Source: Bacteroidota bacterium
GTDB lineage: Bacteria; Bacteroidota; Bacteroidia; Chitinophagales; Chitinophagaceae
Length of the DNA: 64,000 nt
NCBI GenBank assembly: GCA_947452555.1
Contig: CANGDH010000001.1
Location: forward strand, 310,001 to 374,000
Direction of reading: 5' to 3'
How positions within the stretch are numbered: position 1 is the first letter of the stretch; every line of letters starts with the position of its first letter. A program made the translations under genes and the position numbers. Of this stretch, positions 8,868 to 18,203 are shown in pieces. A model generated the notes under the pieces. It did no database searches. It was not told the origin of the DNA and was given only the letters and a program-made list of their open reading frames with translations.

Positions 8868-10380
8868 ATTTAATGCCCTGTGCTAATGGTAAACTATTAC
8901 TCCAGTTAATAGTATTTGTTTGTCTGCGCATATAAGCTTTCCAAGCATCACTTCCACTTTCTCTACCACCACCTGTCTCTTTTTCACCACCAAATGCTCC
9001 CCCAATTTCTGCACCACTGGTGCCAATATTTACATTGGCAATACCACAATCGCTTCCTTTTTGTGATAAGAATAATTCAGACTCTCTCATATTTAAAGTC
9101 ATGATGGCAGAAGACAAACCTTGTGGTACTCCATTTTGTATAGCTATTGCTTCTCCTAATGTTTTATATTTCATTACATATAAGATAGGCGCGAAGGTTT
9201 CGTGTTGGACTATTTTGTAATGTGGTAATGCAGCTGCAATGCATGGTTTTACATAACATCCGCTTTCATACCCATTACCTTCTAAAACACCACCTTCTAC
9301 TAAGAAAGTTCCACCTTCTTTCTTACAGGCTTCGATTGATTTTAGATACATTTCAACAGCCGATTTATCTATTAATGGACCCATATGATTATTTACATCT
9401 AATGGATCTCCAATTTTTATTTGTTGATATGCTTTAACTAATTTGGTAACAAAACTATCATATACTTTTTCATGAATAATTAAACGTCTTGTACTAGTAC
9501 ACCTTTGACCAGCAGTGCCAACAGCTCCAAATACTGCACCAATCAATGACATGTCTAAGTCGGCATGTTCTGAAATTATGATGGCATTATTACCTCCTAA
9601 TTCTAAAATTGTTTTACCTAATCTTGCAGCTACTGCCGAATTTAATTCTTTACCCATTCTTGTAGATCCTGTTGCAGAAACTAATGGTATACGTGTGTCA
9701 TGGCTCATCCATTCTCCCACTTCACGTCCACCTTGAATTAAATTATTCACGCCCTCCGGAACATTATTTGCTGCAAATACTTTTGCTACAATATTTTGAA
9801 TTGCATTTCCACACAAAGGTGTTTTTTCGCTAGGCTTCCACACTGTTACGTTTCCACATACCCAAGCCAATGCAGCATTCCAACTCCATACTGCAACAGG
9901 GAAATTAAATGCAGAAATAATACCCACAATTCCCATTGGGTGCCATTGCTCATACATTCTATGAGAAGGTCTTTCGCTATGCATTGTTAAACCATATAAC
10001 TGTCTTGATAATCCTACTGCGAAATCACATATGTCAATCATCTCTTGTACTTCTCCTAAACCTTCTTGTAAACTTTTTCCCATTTCATAGCTTACTAACT
10101 GTCCCAAAGCATGTTTTTCTATTCTTAATGCTTCACCTAATTGTCTTACAACGTCACCTCTTTTTGGAGCTGGCCAATTACGCCATTCTAAAAAAGCGAT
10201 TTGTGCAGTTTGCATTAAAGCTTCGTAAGCAGCTTTGTCAGTATTTGTAACAGCACCTATCAAATTTGTATCTACAGGAGAGAATGATAAGTTTAATTCG
10301 CCAGAAGATTTAATCCAAATATTTCCTGTTGAAGTCCCTTCATTCTCTTTTTGTAATTGTAATTGTTGTAAAAATTTCAT
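8857..10380 (-). CDS. Aldehyde dehydrogenase, ALDH7 / L-aminoadipate-semialdehyde dehydrogenase-like
   Basis: 507 aa; PMGIVGIISAFNFPVAVWSWNAALA, TILELGGNNAIIISEHAD, GTAGQRCTSTRRL, motifs of antiquitin-type ALDH. Confidence 0.9.
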   Translation of the reverse strand: MKFLQQLQLQKENEGTSTGNIWIKSSGELNLSFSPVDTNLIGAVTNTDKAAYEALMQTAQIAFLEWRNWPAPKRGDVVRQLGEALRIEKHALGQLVSYEMGKSLQEGLGEVQEMIDICDFAVGLSRQLYGLTMHSERPSHRMYEQWHPMGIVGIISAFNFPVAVWSWNAALAWVCGNVTVWKPSEKTPLCGNAIQNIVAKVFAANNVPEGVNNLIQGGREVGEWMSHDTRIPLVSATGSTRMGKELNSAVAARLGKTILELGGNNAIIISEHADLDMSLIGAVFGAVGTAGQRCTSTRRLIIHEKVYDSFVTKLVKAYQQIKIGDPLDVNNHMGPLIDKSAVEMYLKSIEACKKEGGTFLVEGGVLEGNGYESGCYVKPCIAAALPHYKIVQHETFAPILYVMKYKTLGEAIAIQNGVPQGLSSAIMTLNMRESELFLSQKGSDCGIANVNIGTSGAEIGGAFGGEKETGGGRESGSDAWKAYMRRQTNTINWSNSLPLAQGIKFDL

Positions 10381-10405
10381 TTGAATTATTTATATTTTCT
10401 TTTAA

Positions 10406-10894
10406 TTATTTTTTAATCTTCTCTATCAAATTTGTTGTTGAAAATCCCTCAACCATATTATTAATTATGACTTTTCCACCTGATGCAATCACTTCTTTTG
10501 CACCTACAATTTGTTCTAAAGTATAATCGCCACCTTTTACTAATACGTTAGGCAATAATTCAGTTATAAGCTCAAGTGGGGTGTCTTCTTCAAATACTAC
10601 TACAGCATCAACTAAAACTAAATTAGCAATTATAATTGCTCGGCTTTTGGTGTTATTAATTGGCCTCTCAGGACCTTTAAGCCTTTTCACACTTGCGTCA
10701 CTATTTAAACCTACAATTAAATAATCTGCTTCTTTAGCAGCTTGCCCAAGTGAAAATATATGACCAGGATGTAAAATATCAAAACAACCATTTGTGAATG
10801 AAACAGTTTTTCCAAGTACTTTCCAAGAAGCAATAATTGATTTAGCTTCCTTCACTGTCATTATTTTTTTTGCTATTGCATCTATTTGACGCAT
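10406..10894 (-). CDS. rfaE2: D-glycero-beta-D-manno-heptose 1-phosphate adenylyltransferase (RfaE2/HldE C-terminal type)
   Basis: FTNGCFDILHPGHIFSL, GLNSDASVKRLKGPERPINN, VLVKGGDYTLEQIVGAKEV motifs. Confidence 0.92.
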   Translation of the reverse strand: MRQIDAIAKKIMTVKEAKSIIASWKVLGKTVSFTNGCFDILHPGHIFSLGQAAKEADYLIVGLNSDASVKRLKGPERPINNTKSRAIIIANLVLVDAVVVFEEDTPLELITELLPNVLVKGGDYTLEQIVGAKEVIASGGKVIINNMVEGFSTTNLIEKIKK

Positions 10895-10895
10895 A

Positions 10896-11879
10896 TTATT
10901 TTTTTTGTCTGTTTATAATTGGTAAAATAATTAAACTTAAACCTCCAAGTACCAACACAATTAAAAATTGTGAAAACCATTGTAAAGTTCCATTTGCCAA
11001 TCCTAAGGTATAGTCTACGCCATTTAACTCTAATACTTTAGCCATGAAATATGCATATGCGCCAATTCCTCCAGGAGTCAATATCATTCCAATACTGGCA
11101 TAGGCTAAACAACTGATAGCTGTTGCGAAAGAACTTCCTGTTCCTTCGGTTCCATAAAGGCCAATAAATGTGGCTAATAAATACATAAACCAAATTCCGA
11201 ATGAGTATAAGAAAAACAAATTATGTTTTTTAAGTTTTGATGCGCTTATAACGCCTTCCCAAATTCCAGCTAAAATATGTTTAAAGCCATCTATTGCTTT
11301 TTTTAGTTTACTCCTGAAAATATAAATAAGAATTCCAGCTACAATAATAATTGCCACAATCCCAATAAAAATGTAATTACGATTACTATGATCAACTGGC
11401 CCTTGTGCAGTGTGAGATTGTAATTGATGCCAACCTGCTTGTATTACATTGAATTGTAAGGTTAGAGCCAACAAAAAAATTAAACCAAGGCTAACAACAT
11501 CAAAAGCACGTTCAGCAACAATAGTACCAACTATTTTTTCTGCTGGTACTTTTTCATATTTTGAGAGCAAGGTACATTTCAAAACCTCCCCTAATCTTGG
11601 TATAGCTAAGTTGGCTAAATAGCCTATGAGAACTGCTAAAAAGGTATTCCAAATAGAGGGTTTATAACCTAATGGTTCCATAATCAACCTCCATCTTAAA
11701 GCCCTTAGGAAATGTGAAAATCCTAGAATTACGAATACTGGGATAATAATCCAAAACTTAGAATGTTTTAAAGCAATCTTAAATTTATCCCATTCATTTG
11801 AGGGTATTTGGTGTAAACTCCACCAAATCAGTAATATACCAATTAAGAAAAAGACTCCAATTTTTAAGAATTTACCCAT
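10896..11879 (-). CDS. UPF0104 / lysylphosphatidylglycerol synthase TM-region family protein
   Basis: 327 aa, multiple TM helices; RALRWRLIMEPLGY, ANLAIPRLGEVLKCTLLSKYE, TPGGIGAYAY motifs. Confidence 0.88.
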   Translation of the reverse strand: MGKFLKIGVFFLIGILLIWWSLHQIPSNEWDKFKIALKHSKFWIIIPVFVILGFSHFLRALRWRLIMEPLGYKPSIWNTFLAVLIGYLANLAIPRLGEVLKCTLLSKYEKVPAEKIVGTIVAERAFDVVSLGLIFLLALTLQFNVIQAGWHQLQSHTAQGPVDHSNRNYIFIGIVAIIIVAGILIYIFRSKLKKAIDGFKHILAGIWEGVISASKLKKHNLFFLYSFGIWFMYLLATFIGLYGTEGTGSSFATAISCLAYASIGMILTPGGIGAYAYFMAKVLELNGVDYTLGLANGTLQWFSQFLIVLVLGGLSLIILPIINRQKK

Positions 11880-11996
11880 TTTGAGCGATTATTTAGGTCG
11901 CCTTGCAATTTACGACCAATTGTTAATATAATAGGAGTAGGTTGGTTGATATTTATTCCCTGTGCTTGGGGGTTTCATAAAGTCCTTGTTTTAACG

Positions 11997-12004
11997 TACC
12001 TTTG
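11997..12004 (+). promoter_or_regulatory. Bacteroidota -7 element TACCTTTG upstream of GT5-like gene
   Basis: TACCTTTG matches TAnnTTTG, 36 nt before ATG 12041; no clean -33 TTG at ideal spacing. Confidence 0.45.
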
Positions 12005-12040
12005 CAGACTCAAAGTCGGTTCTGAGTTAAACTTTATAGA

Positions 12041-12859
12041 ATGTCTGAAAAAAAACGAATCTTATACATCGCCACTGAAATGTCGCCTTATTTAGAGTTG
12101 ACAGAATTTGCGGAGGTAATTAATAAGCTCGCAATTAAAAGTAATGATAGCGGATTAGAAGTTCGCTGCATTATGCCAAGATTTGGAGTAATTAACGAAC
12201 GTAGACATCGTTTACACGAAGTAGTTCGTCTTTCTGGAATCAATGTTCAAGTTGACAGCGACGATTATCCATTACAAATTAAAGTAGCTTCTTTACCAAA
12301 TGCACGATTACAGGTGTATTTCTTAGAAAACGAAGACTTTTTTAAACGTAAGCATATTTTTCATGATGAAAATGAAACTTGGTTTGACGACAATGTCATG
12401 AGAACCGTATTTTTCTGTAGAGGCGCTTTAGAAACCGTTAAGAAATTTGGATGGCCTCCAGACATTATTCATTGTAGTGGATGGATGACAGGCCTGATTC
12501 CAGCATATATTAAAACTGCTTTTAAGAAAGAGCCTGTTTTTTCTAATTCTAAAGTGGTATTCACTATTGGTGCAAATACTTTTGAAGAAAAATTAGATAA
12601 GGATTTTATGTCTAAAGCATTGATCAATGCTAATATTAAAGAGAAAGAATTAGAGCCATTTAAAGAATTAACTAACACTGCTTTATTTAGAGGAGGTGCT
12701 TCATATGCAGACGCTATCACTTTTGGTTCTGATATAATTGACAAAAAATTAATTTCAGAATTTTCAGAGGTGAAAGGAAAGAAAGTGGTTCCATTCAATG
12801 GATGGGATTCCGATTTAACAGAGTATTTAGATTTATACAACGAACTTGCAGGCAAGTAA
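12041..12859 (+). CDS. Glycogen/starch synthase-like (GT5 N-terminal domain only)
   Basis: KRILYIATEMSPYLELTEFAEVINKL ... GLEVRCIMPRFGVINERRHRLHEVVRLSG ... PPDIIHCSGWMTGLIPAYIK; only 272 aa, lacks the C-terminal GT-B half. Confidence 0.85.
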   Translation: MSEKKRILYIATEMSPYLELTEFAEVINKLAIKSNDSGLEVRCIMPRFGVINERRHRLHEVVRLSGINVQVDSDDYPLQIKVASLPNARLQVYFLENEDFFKRKHIFHDENETWFDDNVMRTVFFCRGALETVKKFGWPPDIIHCSGWMTGLIPAYIKTAFKKEPVFSNSKVVFTIGANTFEEKLDKDFMSKALINANIKEKELEPFKELTNTALFRGGASYADAITFGSDIIDKKLISEFSEVKGKKVVPFNGWDSDLTEYLDLYNELAGK

Positions 12860-12874
12860 AGATAAAATCAATTC

Positions 12875-14362
12875 ATGGCATCAAACATTACAGTTAAGAG
12901 ATTCTCTTTTTCTATTTTAATATTAACTATTCTATTTTCGGCATGTACTAGAGTAAGTTCTTCTGAGCTTGGTCTTGGTTTATTACCTTCAATGGATGCG
13001 ATCAATACAAAAGACACTATTATCGACGTTGAGGCAGAAACTGTTGACATGTTAGATAGCGTTAAGGTATATGGCAATGACGACCATATTTTAGGAGAGA
13101 TTACGAATGATCCAATTTTCGGTAAGACAAAAGCTACTATGTTTTTTCAATTAGTACCTCAATATTTTCCATTCTATATCCCAGGAACAAGAGATAGTAT
13201 TATAGTTGATTCTGCTGTATTAGTTTTAAAATACAACGGATTTTACGGAGACTCTTCTGTCCCAGTAAAAATCAATGTAAATCAAGTAGATCCAACCACG
13301 CCTTTAGACATAAAACAATATTATTCGGCTAATTACCCAGATGCCTATGGCATTAAAGCCGGATCTGCCTTAGGTAATCCTGTTACAGTGGACTTAGCTA
13401 GAGTGGGAGATTCAGTTATTAATAGATACGAAAAAGCGAAGGATCAAATTCGTTTTAGATTATATGATCGAATTGCGAATCAGTTTATTAAAGTTTTTGA
13501 TTCCAATACTGCTTACCATAATGATACAACCTTAAGGGCTTATTTCCCTGGCTTTGCATTGTCAATTGACCCAACAGCTAATAAGAATGTATTATTAAAA
13601 ATCAATTTAGCAGATACAAATACAAAGTTGGCTTTATATTACAAATCTAATTACACTCCATTAGGTGCAACCGGAGTGAAGGATACTACAGTTGCTTATT
13701 TAAAATTCAGCTTAATCAGTAATGGGGATGCTAATTTTATTAAGCGTGACAGAACAGGTTCTGAATTAGCAAAGCATTTAGGTAAAGGCAAAGATTCTTT
13801 GGTTTATATTCAAACAAGCCCTGGTACTTCTGTTAAAATCAAAATTCCAGGTTTAAGAACTTTCGCCAATAAATTAATACACCGAGCTGAATTAATTACA
13901 GAGCAGGTTCCTGACGATGCTAGGATTACTGGTCTGGAAACGCAAATGCTGCCTCCTAAATATTTATTCTTAGGAGCGTATGATTCTACAAATAAGGTTT
14001 TTAGAACAGTACCCAATGATTATCAAACTGCTGCAAATACAGAACTTTTTGCAAGATTCGGTGGTTATTTAACCTATAAAGCACTAAACGGATATGACAA
14101 AGTAGCTAGCTATAATTTCAATATTACTCGTTATGTTCAAGGCGTAATTTCTAGAACAGATTCTTTATTCGATTTAAGAATGTATGCACCAGTAAATGAC
14201 TCTGTGATTTACGTTCCTCCTTATCCTTATAATAAGACTTCAAGTACAGAGTATTTAGGTACATCTTTGGGAAATCAGCCTGCATATGGTAGAGTTCGTT
14301 TAGGCGGAGGTTCTCATTCTAAGTTTAAAATGAGATTACGAATCTATTATTCTGACTTATAA
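12875..14362 (+). CDS. DUF4270 family lipoprotein
   Basis: Lipoprotein-type N-terminus (ILFSACTR), GLGLLPSMDAINTKDTIIDVEAETVDMLDS; directly downstream of the GT5-like gene. Confidence 0.85.
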   Translation: MASNITVKRFSFSILILTILFSACTRVSSSELGLGLLPSMDAINTKDTIIDVEAETVDMLDSVKVYGNDDHILGEITNDPIFGKTKATMFFQLVPQYFPFYIPGTRDSIIVDSAVLVLKYNGFYGDSSVPVKINVNQVDPTTPLDIKQYYSANYPDAYGIKAGSALGNPVTVDLARVGDSVINRYEKAKDQIRFRLYDRIANQFIKVFDSNTAYHNDTTLRAYFPGFALSIDPTANKNVLLKINLADTNTKLALYYKSNYTPLGATGVKDTTVAYLKFSLISNGDANFIKRDRTGSELAKHLGKGKDSLVYIQTSPGTSVKIKIPGLRTFANKLIHRAELITEQVPDDARITGLETQMLPPKYLFLGAYDSTNKVFRTVPNDYQTAANTELFARFGGYLTYKALNGYDKVASYNFNITRYVQGVISRTDSLFDLRMYAPVNDSVIYVPPYPYNKTSSTEYLGTSLGNQPAYGRVRLGGGSHSKFKMRLRIYYSDL

Positions 14363-14379
14363 TCATTAGGATTAATTAA

Positions 14380-14387
14380 TATATTTG
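14380..14387 (+). promoter_or_regulatory. Bacteroidota -7 element TATATTTG upstream of metK
   Basis: TATATTTG 30 nt before ATG. Confidence 0.45.
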
Positions 14388-14417
14388 CAAAATACTATTC
14401 AATCTAAATAATACAAT

Positions 14418-15671
14418 ATGCCTTATTTATTTACTTCAGAGAGTGTTTCTGAGGGACATCCAGACAAAGTAGCGGATCAGATTTCTGACGCTTTAATTGA
14501 CAATTTTTTAGCGTTTGACCCACAGTCAAAAGTGGCATGTGAAACTTTAGTAACAACAGGTCAAGTAATATTGGCAGGTGAGGTGAAATCTAAAGCGTAT
14601 TTAGATGTGCAAGAAATTGCACGTGGTGTAATTCGTAAGATTGGATATACAAAGAGTGAATATATGTTTGAGGCGAATAGCTGCGGAATTTTAAGCGCTA
14701 TCCACGAACAATCTGCTGATATTAATCAAGGGGTGGACAGAAAGAAAAAAGAAGAGCAAGGTGCAGGTGACCAAGGTATGATGTTTGGTTATGCAAGTAA
14801 CGAAACAGAAGACTATATGCCATTAGCATTGGACTTAGCACATAAAATTTTAATTGAATTAGCTGCTTTAAGAAGAGAGAACAAAGCCATTAAATATTTA
14901 CGACCTGACGCAAAATCTCAAGTTACATTAGAGTACAACGACAATAACGAGCCAGTAAGAATTGACGCTATTGTGGTGTCTACTCAACATGATGATTTTG
15001 ATAAAGAAGGCAAGATGTTGGAGAAGATCAAAAAAGACATCGTTGAAATTTTAATTCCAAGAGTTAAAGCAAAATATAAGAAATACGGCAAGTTGTTTAA
15101 TAAGGACATTAAGTATCATATTAATCCAACAGGTAAGTTTGTAATTGGTGGACCACATGGTGACACTGGTTTAACTGGTCGTAAAATTATTGTGGACACT
15201 TATGGTGGAAAAGGTGCACACGGTGGTGGTGCTTTCTCTGGAAAAGATCCAAGTAAAGTGGACCGTTCTGCTGCTTATGCAACAAGACATATTGCCAAGA
15301 ACTTAGTAGCTGCAGGTGTTGCGAGTGAAGTATTAGTACAAGTATCTTACGCGATTGGGGTAGCTAAACCAACTTCCATTAACGTGAACACATACGGTAC
15401 TGCAAAAGTTAAATTAATAGACGGACAAATAGGTAAATTAGTAGAATCAATTTTTGATCTACGTCCTTACTTTATTGAGCAACGTTTAAAATTGAGAACT
15501 CCAATGTATAGTGAGACTGCTGCTTACGGACATATGGGCCGTAAGAATGAAACAGTTACTAAAACATTTACAACCCCAGACGGTAAAACAAAAACTATGA
15601 AAGTAGAATTGTTTACTTGGGAGAAATTAGATTATGTAACAAAAGTTAAAAAAGCTTTTGGTTTAAAATAG
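14418..15671 (+). CDS. metK: S-adenosylmethionine synthetase
   Basis: [56 protein letters not shown] motifs. Confidence 0.98.
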   Translation: MPYLFTSESVSEGHPDKVADQISDALIDNFLAFDPQSKVACETLVTTGQVILAGEVKSKAYLDVQEIARGVIRKIGYTKSEYMFEANSCGILSAIHEQSADINQGVDRKKKEEQGAGDQGMMFGYASNETEDYMPLALDLAHKILIELAALRRENKAIKYLRPDAKSQVTLEYNDNNEPVRIDAIVVSTQHDDFDKEGKMLEKIKKDIVEILIPRVKAKYKKYGKLFNKDIKYHINPTGKFVIGGPHGDTGLTGRKIIVDTYGGKGAHGGGAFSGKDPSKVDRSAAYATRHIAKNLVAAGVASEVLVQVSYAIGVAKPTSINVNTYGTAKVKLIDGQIGKLVESIFDLRPYFIEQRLKLRTPMYSETAAYGHMGRKNETVTKTFTTPDGKTKTMKVELFTWEKLDYVTKVKKAFGLK

Positions 15672-15684
15672 TTGATTAATTTTC

Positions 15685-15718
15685 AAAAGCCCGCCCTGGA
15701 AACAGCGGCGGGTTTTTT
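15685..15718 (+). terminator. Intrinsic terminator after metK
   Basis: CCCGCC-ctggaaacagc-GGCGGG followed by TTTTTT. Confidence 0.85.
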
Positions 15719-15748
15719 ATTTACCTCGCTTGAGTGTTGTTAAATCCT

Positions 15749-16318
15749 ATGATAATGGAAAATGAAATAAATCCCTGGAAAACATTAAGTGGTGTTTTGA
15801 AATATGACAATCCATGGATAAGCTTGACAGAGTATAATGTAATTACGCCTGCTGGAACAGAAGGAATTTATGGAAAAGTACATTTCAAAAATATTGCGAT
15901 TGGGGTAATTGCAGTTGACGCGGAAGACAATATTTATTTAGTTGGACAATACAGATTCCCATTAGACTTATACAGTTGGGAGATTCCGGAAGGGGGGTGC
16001 CCAGAAGGAACTGACTGGCTTGAATCGGCTAAAAGAGAACTAAAAGAAGAGACAGGTTTTGAAGCCGGAACGTGGATGGAAATTTTAAAAATGCATGTTT
16101 CTAATTCCGTTTCTGATGAATTTGCAGTAGTATACGTAGCAAGAGATTTAGTTGAAGGACAAGCAACTCCAGAGGATACTGAGCAGTTAGCAATTAAAAA
16201 AATTCCATTTAAACAAGCGGTTCAATGGGTCATGGAAGGAAAAATTACTGATTCCATATCGGTTGCTGCTATCTTAAAATGGAATGCCATAACTTTGAGC
16301 CATGCAGGAGAGAAATAA
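15749..16318 (+). CDS. NUDIX hydrolase (ADP-ribose pyrophosphatase-like)
   Basis: Nudix box GGCPEGTDWLESAKRELKEETGFEAG. ORF-track start 15734 uses GTG; ATG at 15749 or 15755 is more likely. Confidence 0.9.
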   Translation: MIMENEINPWKTLSGVLKYDNPWISLTEYNVITPAGTEGIYGKVHFKNIAIGVIAVDAEDNIYLVGQYRFPLDLYSWEIPEGGCPEGTDWLESAKRELKEETGFEAGTWMEILKMHVSNSVSDEFAVVYVARDLVEGQATPEDTEQLAIKKIPFKQAVQWVMEGKITDSISVAAILKWNAITLSHAGEK

Positions 16319-17156
16319 TAGACCAGTACGATCGGAACGACCAGAGCGATCAGATAGACCAGAAAGAAAATTTTCAGGACAAAGAAGATTCAGCCCACGT
16401 CCTAGTTTTACTACGGAGCGAAAATTTATAATTGGTCGTCAACCCCTTATTGAATCCTTAGAGTCGGGAGCTAATATTGAAAAAATATTAATTCAGAAGA
16501 ATGCTCAAGGAGAAGGCTTGAATGAGATTAAACAATTCGCTAGAGACAAAACGATACCCATTCAATTAGTACCCATTGAGAAATTAAATGGAATGACTAA
16601 GGCAAATCACCAAGGAGTGTTGGCATTTATTTCCAATGTAAAATATTTAGACTTACAACAAGTAATAGATTTTGTAGTTGCAAAAGGAGAAACACCTTTA
16701 TTTGTAATGCTAGACGGTGTAACAGACGTTAGAAATATTGGAGCAATAAGTAGAAGTATTCATTGTTGTGGTGCACAGGCTTTAATTATTCCTGATAAAG
16801 GAGTTGGTGCATTAAATGAAGAAGCGTTTAAAAGTAGTGCAGGAGCTTTAGAGCATATACATGTAGTTCGCGTTAGTAGTTTATTAAAAGCAGTGGACGA
16901 TTTGCATTTAAACGGCATACAAGTTTTTACAAGTGAAATGCGTGCAGACAAAAATGTACATGAATTAGATTTTAATATGCCAAGTTGTATAATAATGGGG
17001 GACGAAGGAAGAGGCGTACAACCTTATTTAGCGAAAGCAGCAGACTATTTTTTCAAAATCCCAATGGCCACAAATTTCGATTCCTTTAATGTGTCGGTAG
17101 CGGCGGGAATAGTATTATACGAAGCCATGAAGCAAAGAATGTTTTCTACAAAATAA
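16302..17156 (+). CDS. rlmB: 23S rRNA (guanosine-2'-O)-methyltransferase, RlmB family SpoU/TrmH
   Basis: IIGRQPLIESLESGANIEKILIQ; VRNIGAISRSIHCCGAQALIIP; IIMGDEGRGVQPYLAKAADYFFKIPM; FNVSVAAGIVLYEA. Overlaps the NUDIX ORF by 17 nt. Confidence 0.93.
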   Translation: MQERNNRPVRSERPERSDRPERKFSGQRRFSPRPSFTTERKFIIGRQPLIESLESGANIEKILIQKNAQGEGLNEIKQFARDKTIPIQLVPIEKLNGMTKANHQGVLAFISNVKYLDLQQVIDFVVAKGETPLFVMLDGVTDVRNIGAISRSIHCCGAQALIIPDKGVGALNEEAFKSSAGALEHIHVVRVSSLLKAVDDLHLNGIQVFTSEMRADKNVHELDFNMPSCIIMGDEGRGVQPYLAKAADYFFKIPMATNFDSFNVSVAAGIVLYEAMKQRMFSTK

Positions 17157-17172
17157 GCAGCAATTAAGCATC

Positions 17173-18174
17173 ATGAAATTCAAATTAACATTAGACGCTA
17201 AAACATCTAAGTATTCAATTGAATACAAGGATAAACTAATGTTAATTGGTTCTTGCTTCACCGAAAATATCGGGGCTAAGTTTAATGCGCATTTATTTGA
17301 AGTACTTGAAAATCCACATGGGATTTTATTCAATCCAATGAGTGTAGAACAATCTTTAAATGATTGTATTCAAAACAAGCAATACACGGAGAAGGATTTA
17401 TTTAAATTAAATGATGTTTGGAATAGCTGGAATCATCATAGCCGTTTCTCCAATGTTTATCAAGTAGATGCTTTGGCTAAAATTAATACTGCAATTCATA
17501 ATGCGTATCAATTTTTAAAAACGGCGAATCATTTAGTGATAACATTAGGTTCCGCTTGGTTATACGAGTTGACAGAATTAGCGCCATTAAGTGAGGGGCA
17601 AGTAGTTGCGAATAATCATAAGGCACCTGCTACTTGGTTTAGAAAGTCTTTAATGCAGCCGGAGAATTTAAAAGAGCGACTACACAGTTTAGTAAATTCA
17701 TTACTTAAATTCAATCCACAATTACATATTGTATTTACCATTAGTCCTGTGAGACATTTAAGAGAGGGATTGGTGGAGAATAATAGGAGTAAAGCAGTTT
17801 TGATTCATGCAGTCCATGAAATTATTGCTTCGACGGAACAGGTTGAATATTTCCCTGCTTACGAATATGTGATTGACGACTTAAGAGATTATCGTTTTTA
17901 TTCCGAAGACTTAGTGCATCCTAATTACGCAGCTTCAGGATATGTTTGGGAGAAGTTAGTTGAAACCTATATGAAAGATGGGACACAAGCTATCATGAAG
18001 CAAGTAGCTGAGTTACAATTAGCTGTAAATCATAAACCATTCTTCGCAGGATCTGCTGAACATCAAAAATTTGCAAACGCATGTATTGAAAAAACGGAAC
18101 GTTTAATGCAAACCTGTCCCAATCTACCTATGCAAAAGCATTTAGAATTTTTTAGAAGCGCCATTGCTAAATAA
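17173..18174 (+). CDS. GSCFA domain-containing protein
   Basis: MLIGSCFTENIG start-region motif and SGYVWEKLVETYM; 333 aa. Confidence 0.85.
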   Translation: MKFKLTLDAKTSKYSIEYKDKLMLIGSCFTENIGAKFNAHLFEVLENPHGILFNPMSVEQSLNDCIQNKQYTEKDLFKLNDVWNSWNHHSRFSNVYQVDALAKINTAIHNAYQFLKTANHLVITLGSAWLYELTELAPLSEGQVVANNHKAPATWFRKSLMQPENLKERLHSLVNSLLKFNPQLHIVFTISPVRHLREGLVENNRSKAVLIHAVHEIIASTEQVEYFPAYEYVIDDLRDYRFYSEDLVHPNYAASGYVWEKLVETYMKDGTQAIMKQVAELQLAVNHKPFFAGSAEHQKFANACIEKTERLMQTCPNLPMQKHLEFFRSAIAK

Positions 18175-18203
18175 TAGCTAAATTAGGGGTCTAAATTATT
18201 GCT

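Noticed and set aside
8916-10250. Several plus-strand ORFs antisense to the aldehyde dehydrogenase gene
   Set aside because: His/Leu-rich shadow frames, no start context or family resemblance.
12008-12030. Hairpin ACTCA...TGAGT in the leader of the GT5-like gene as a riboswitch
   Set aside because: Only five base pairs with a 10-nt loop; too weak to support.
12469-13077. Minus-strand ORFs 12469-12855 and 12868-13077
   Set aside because: Antisense to GT5-like and DUF4270 genes with convincing codon content.
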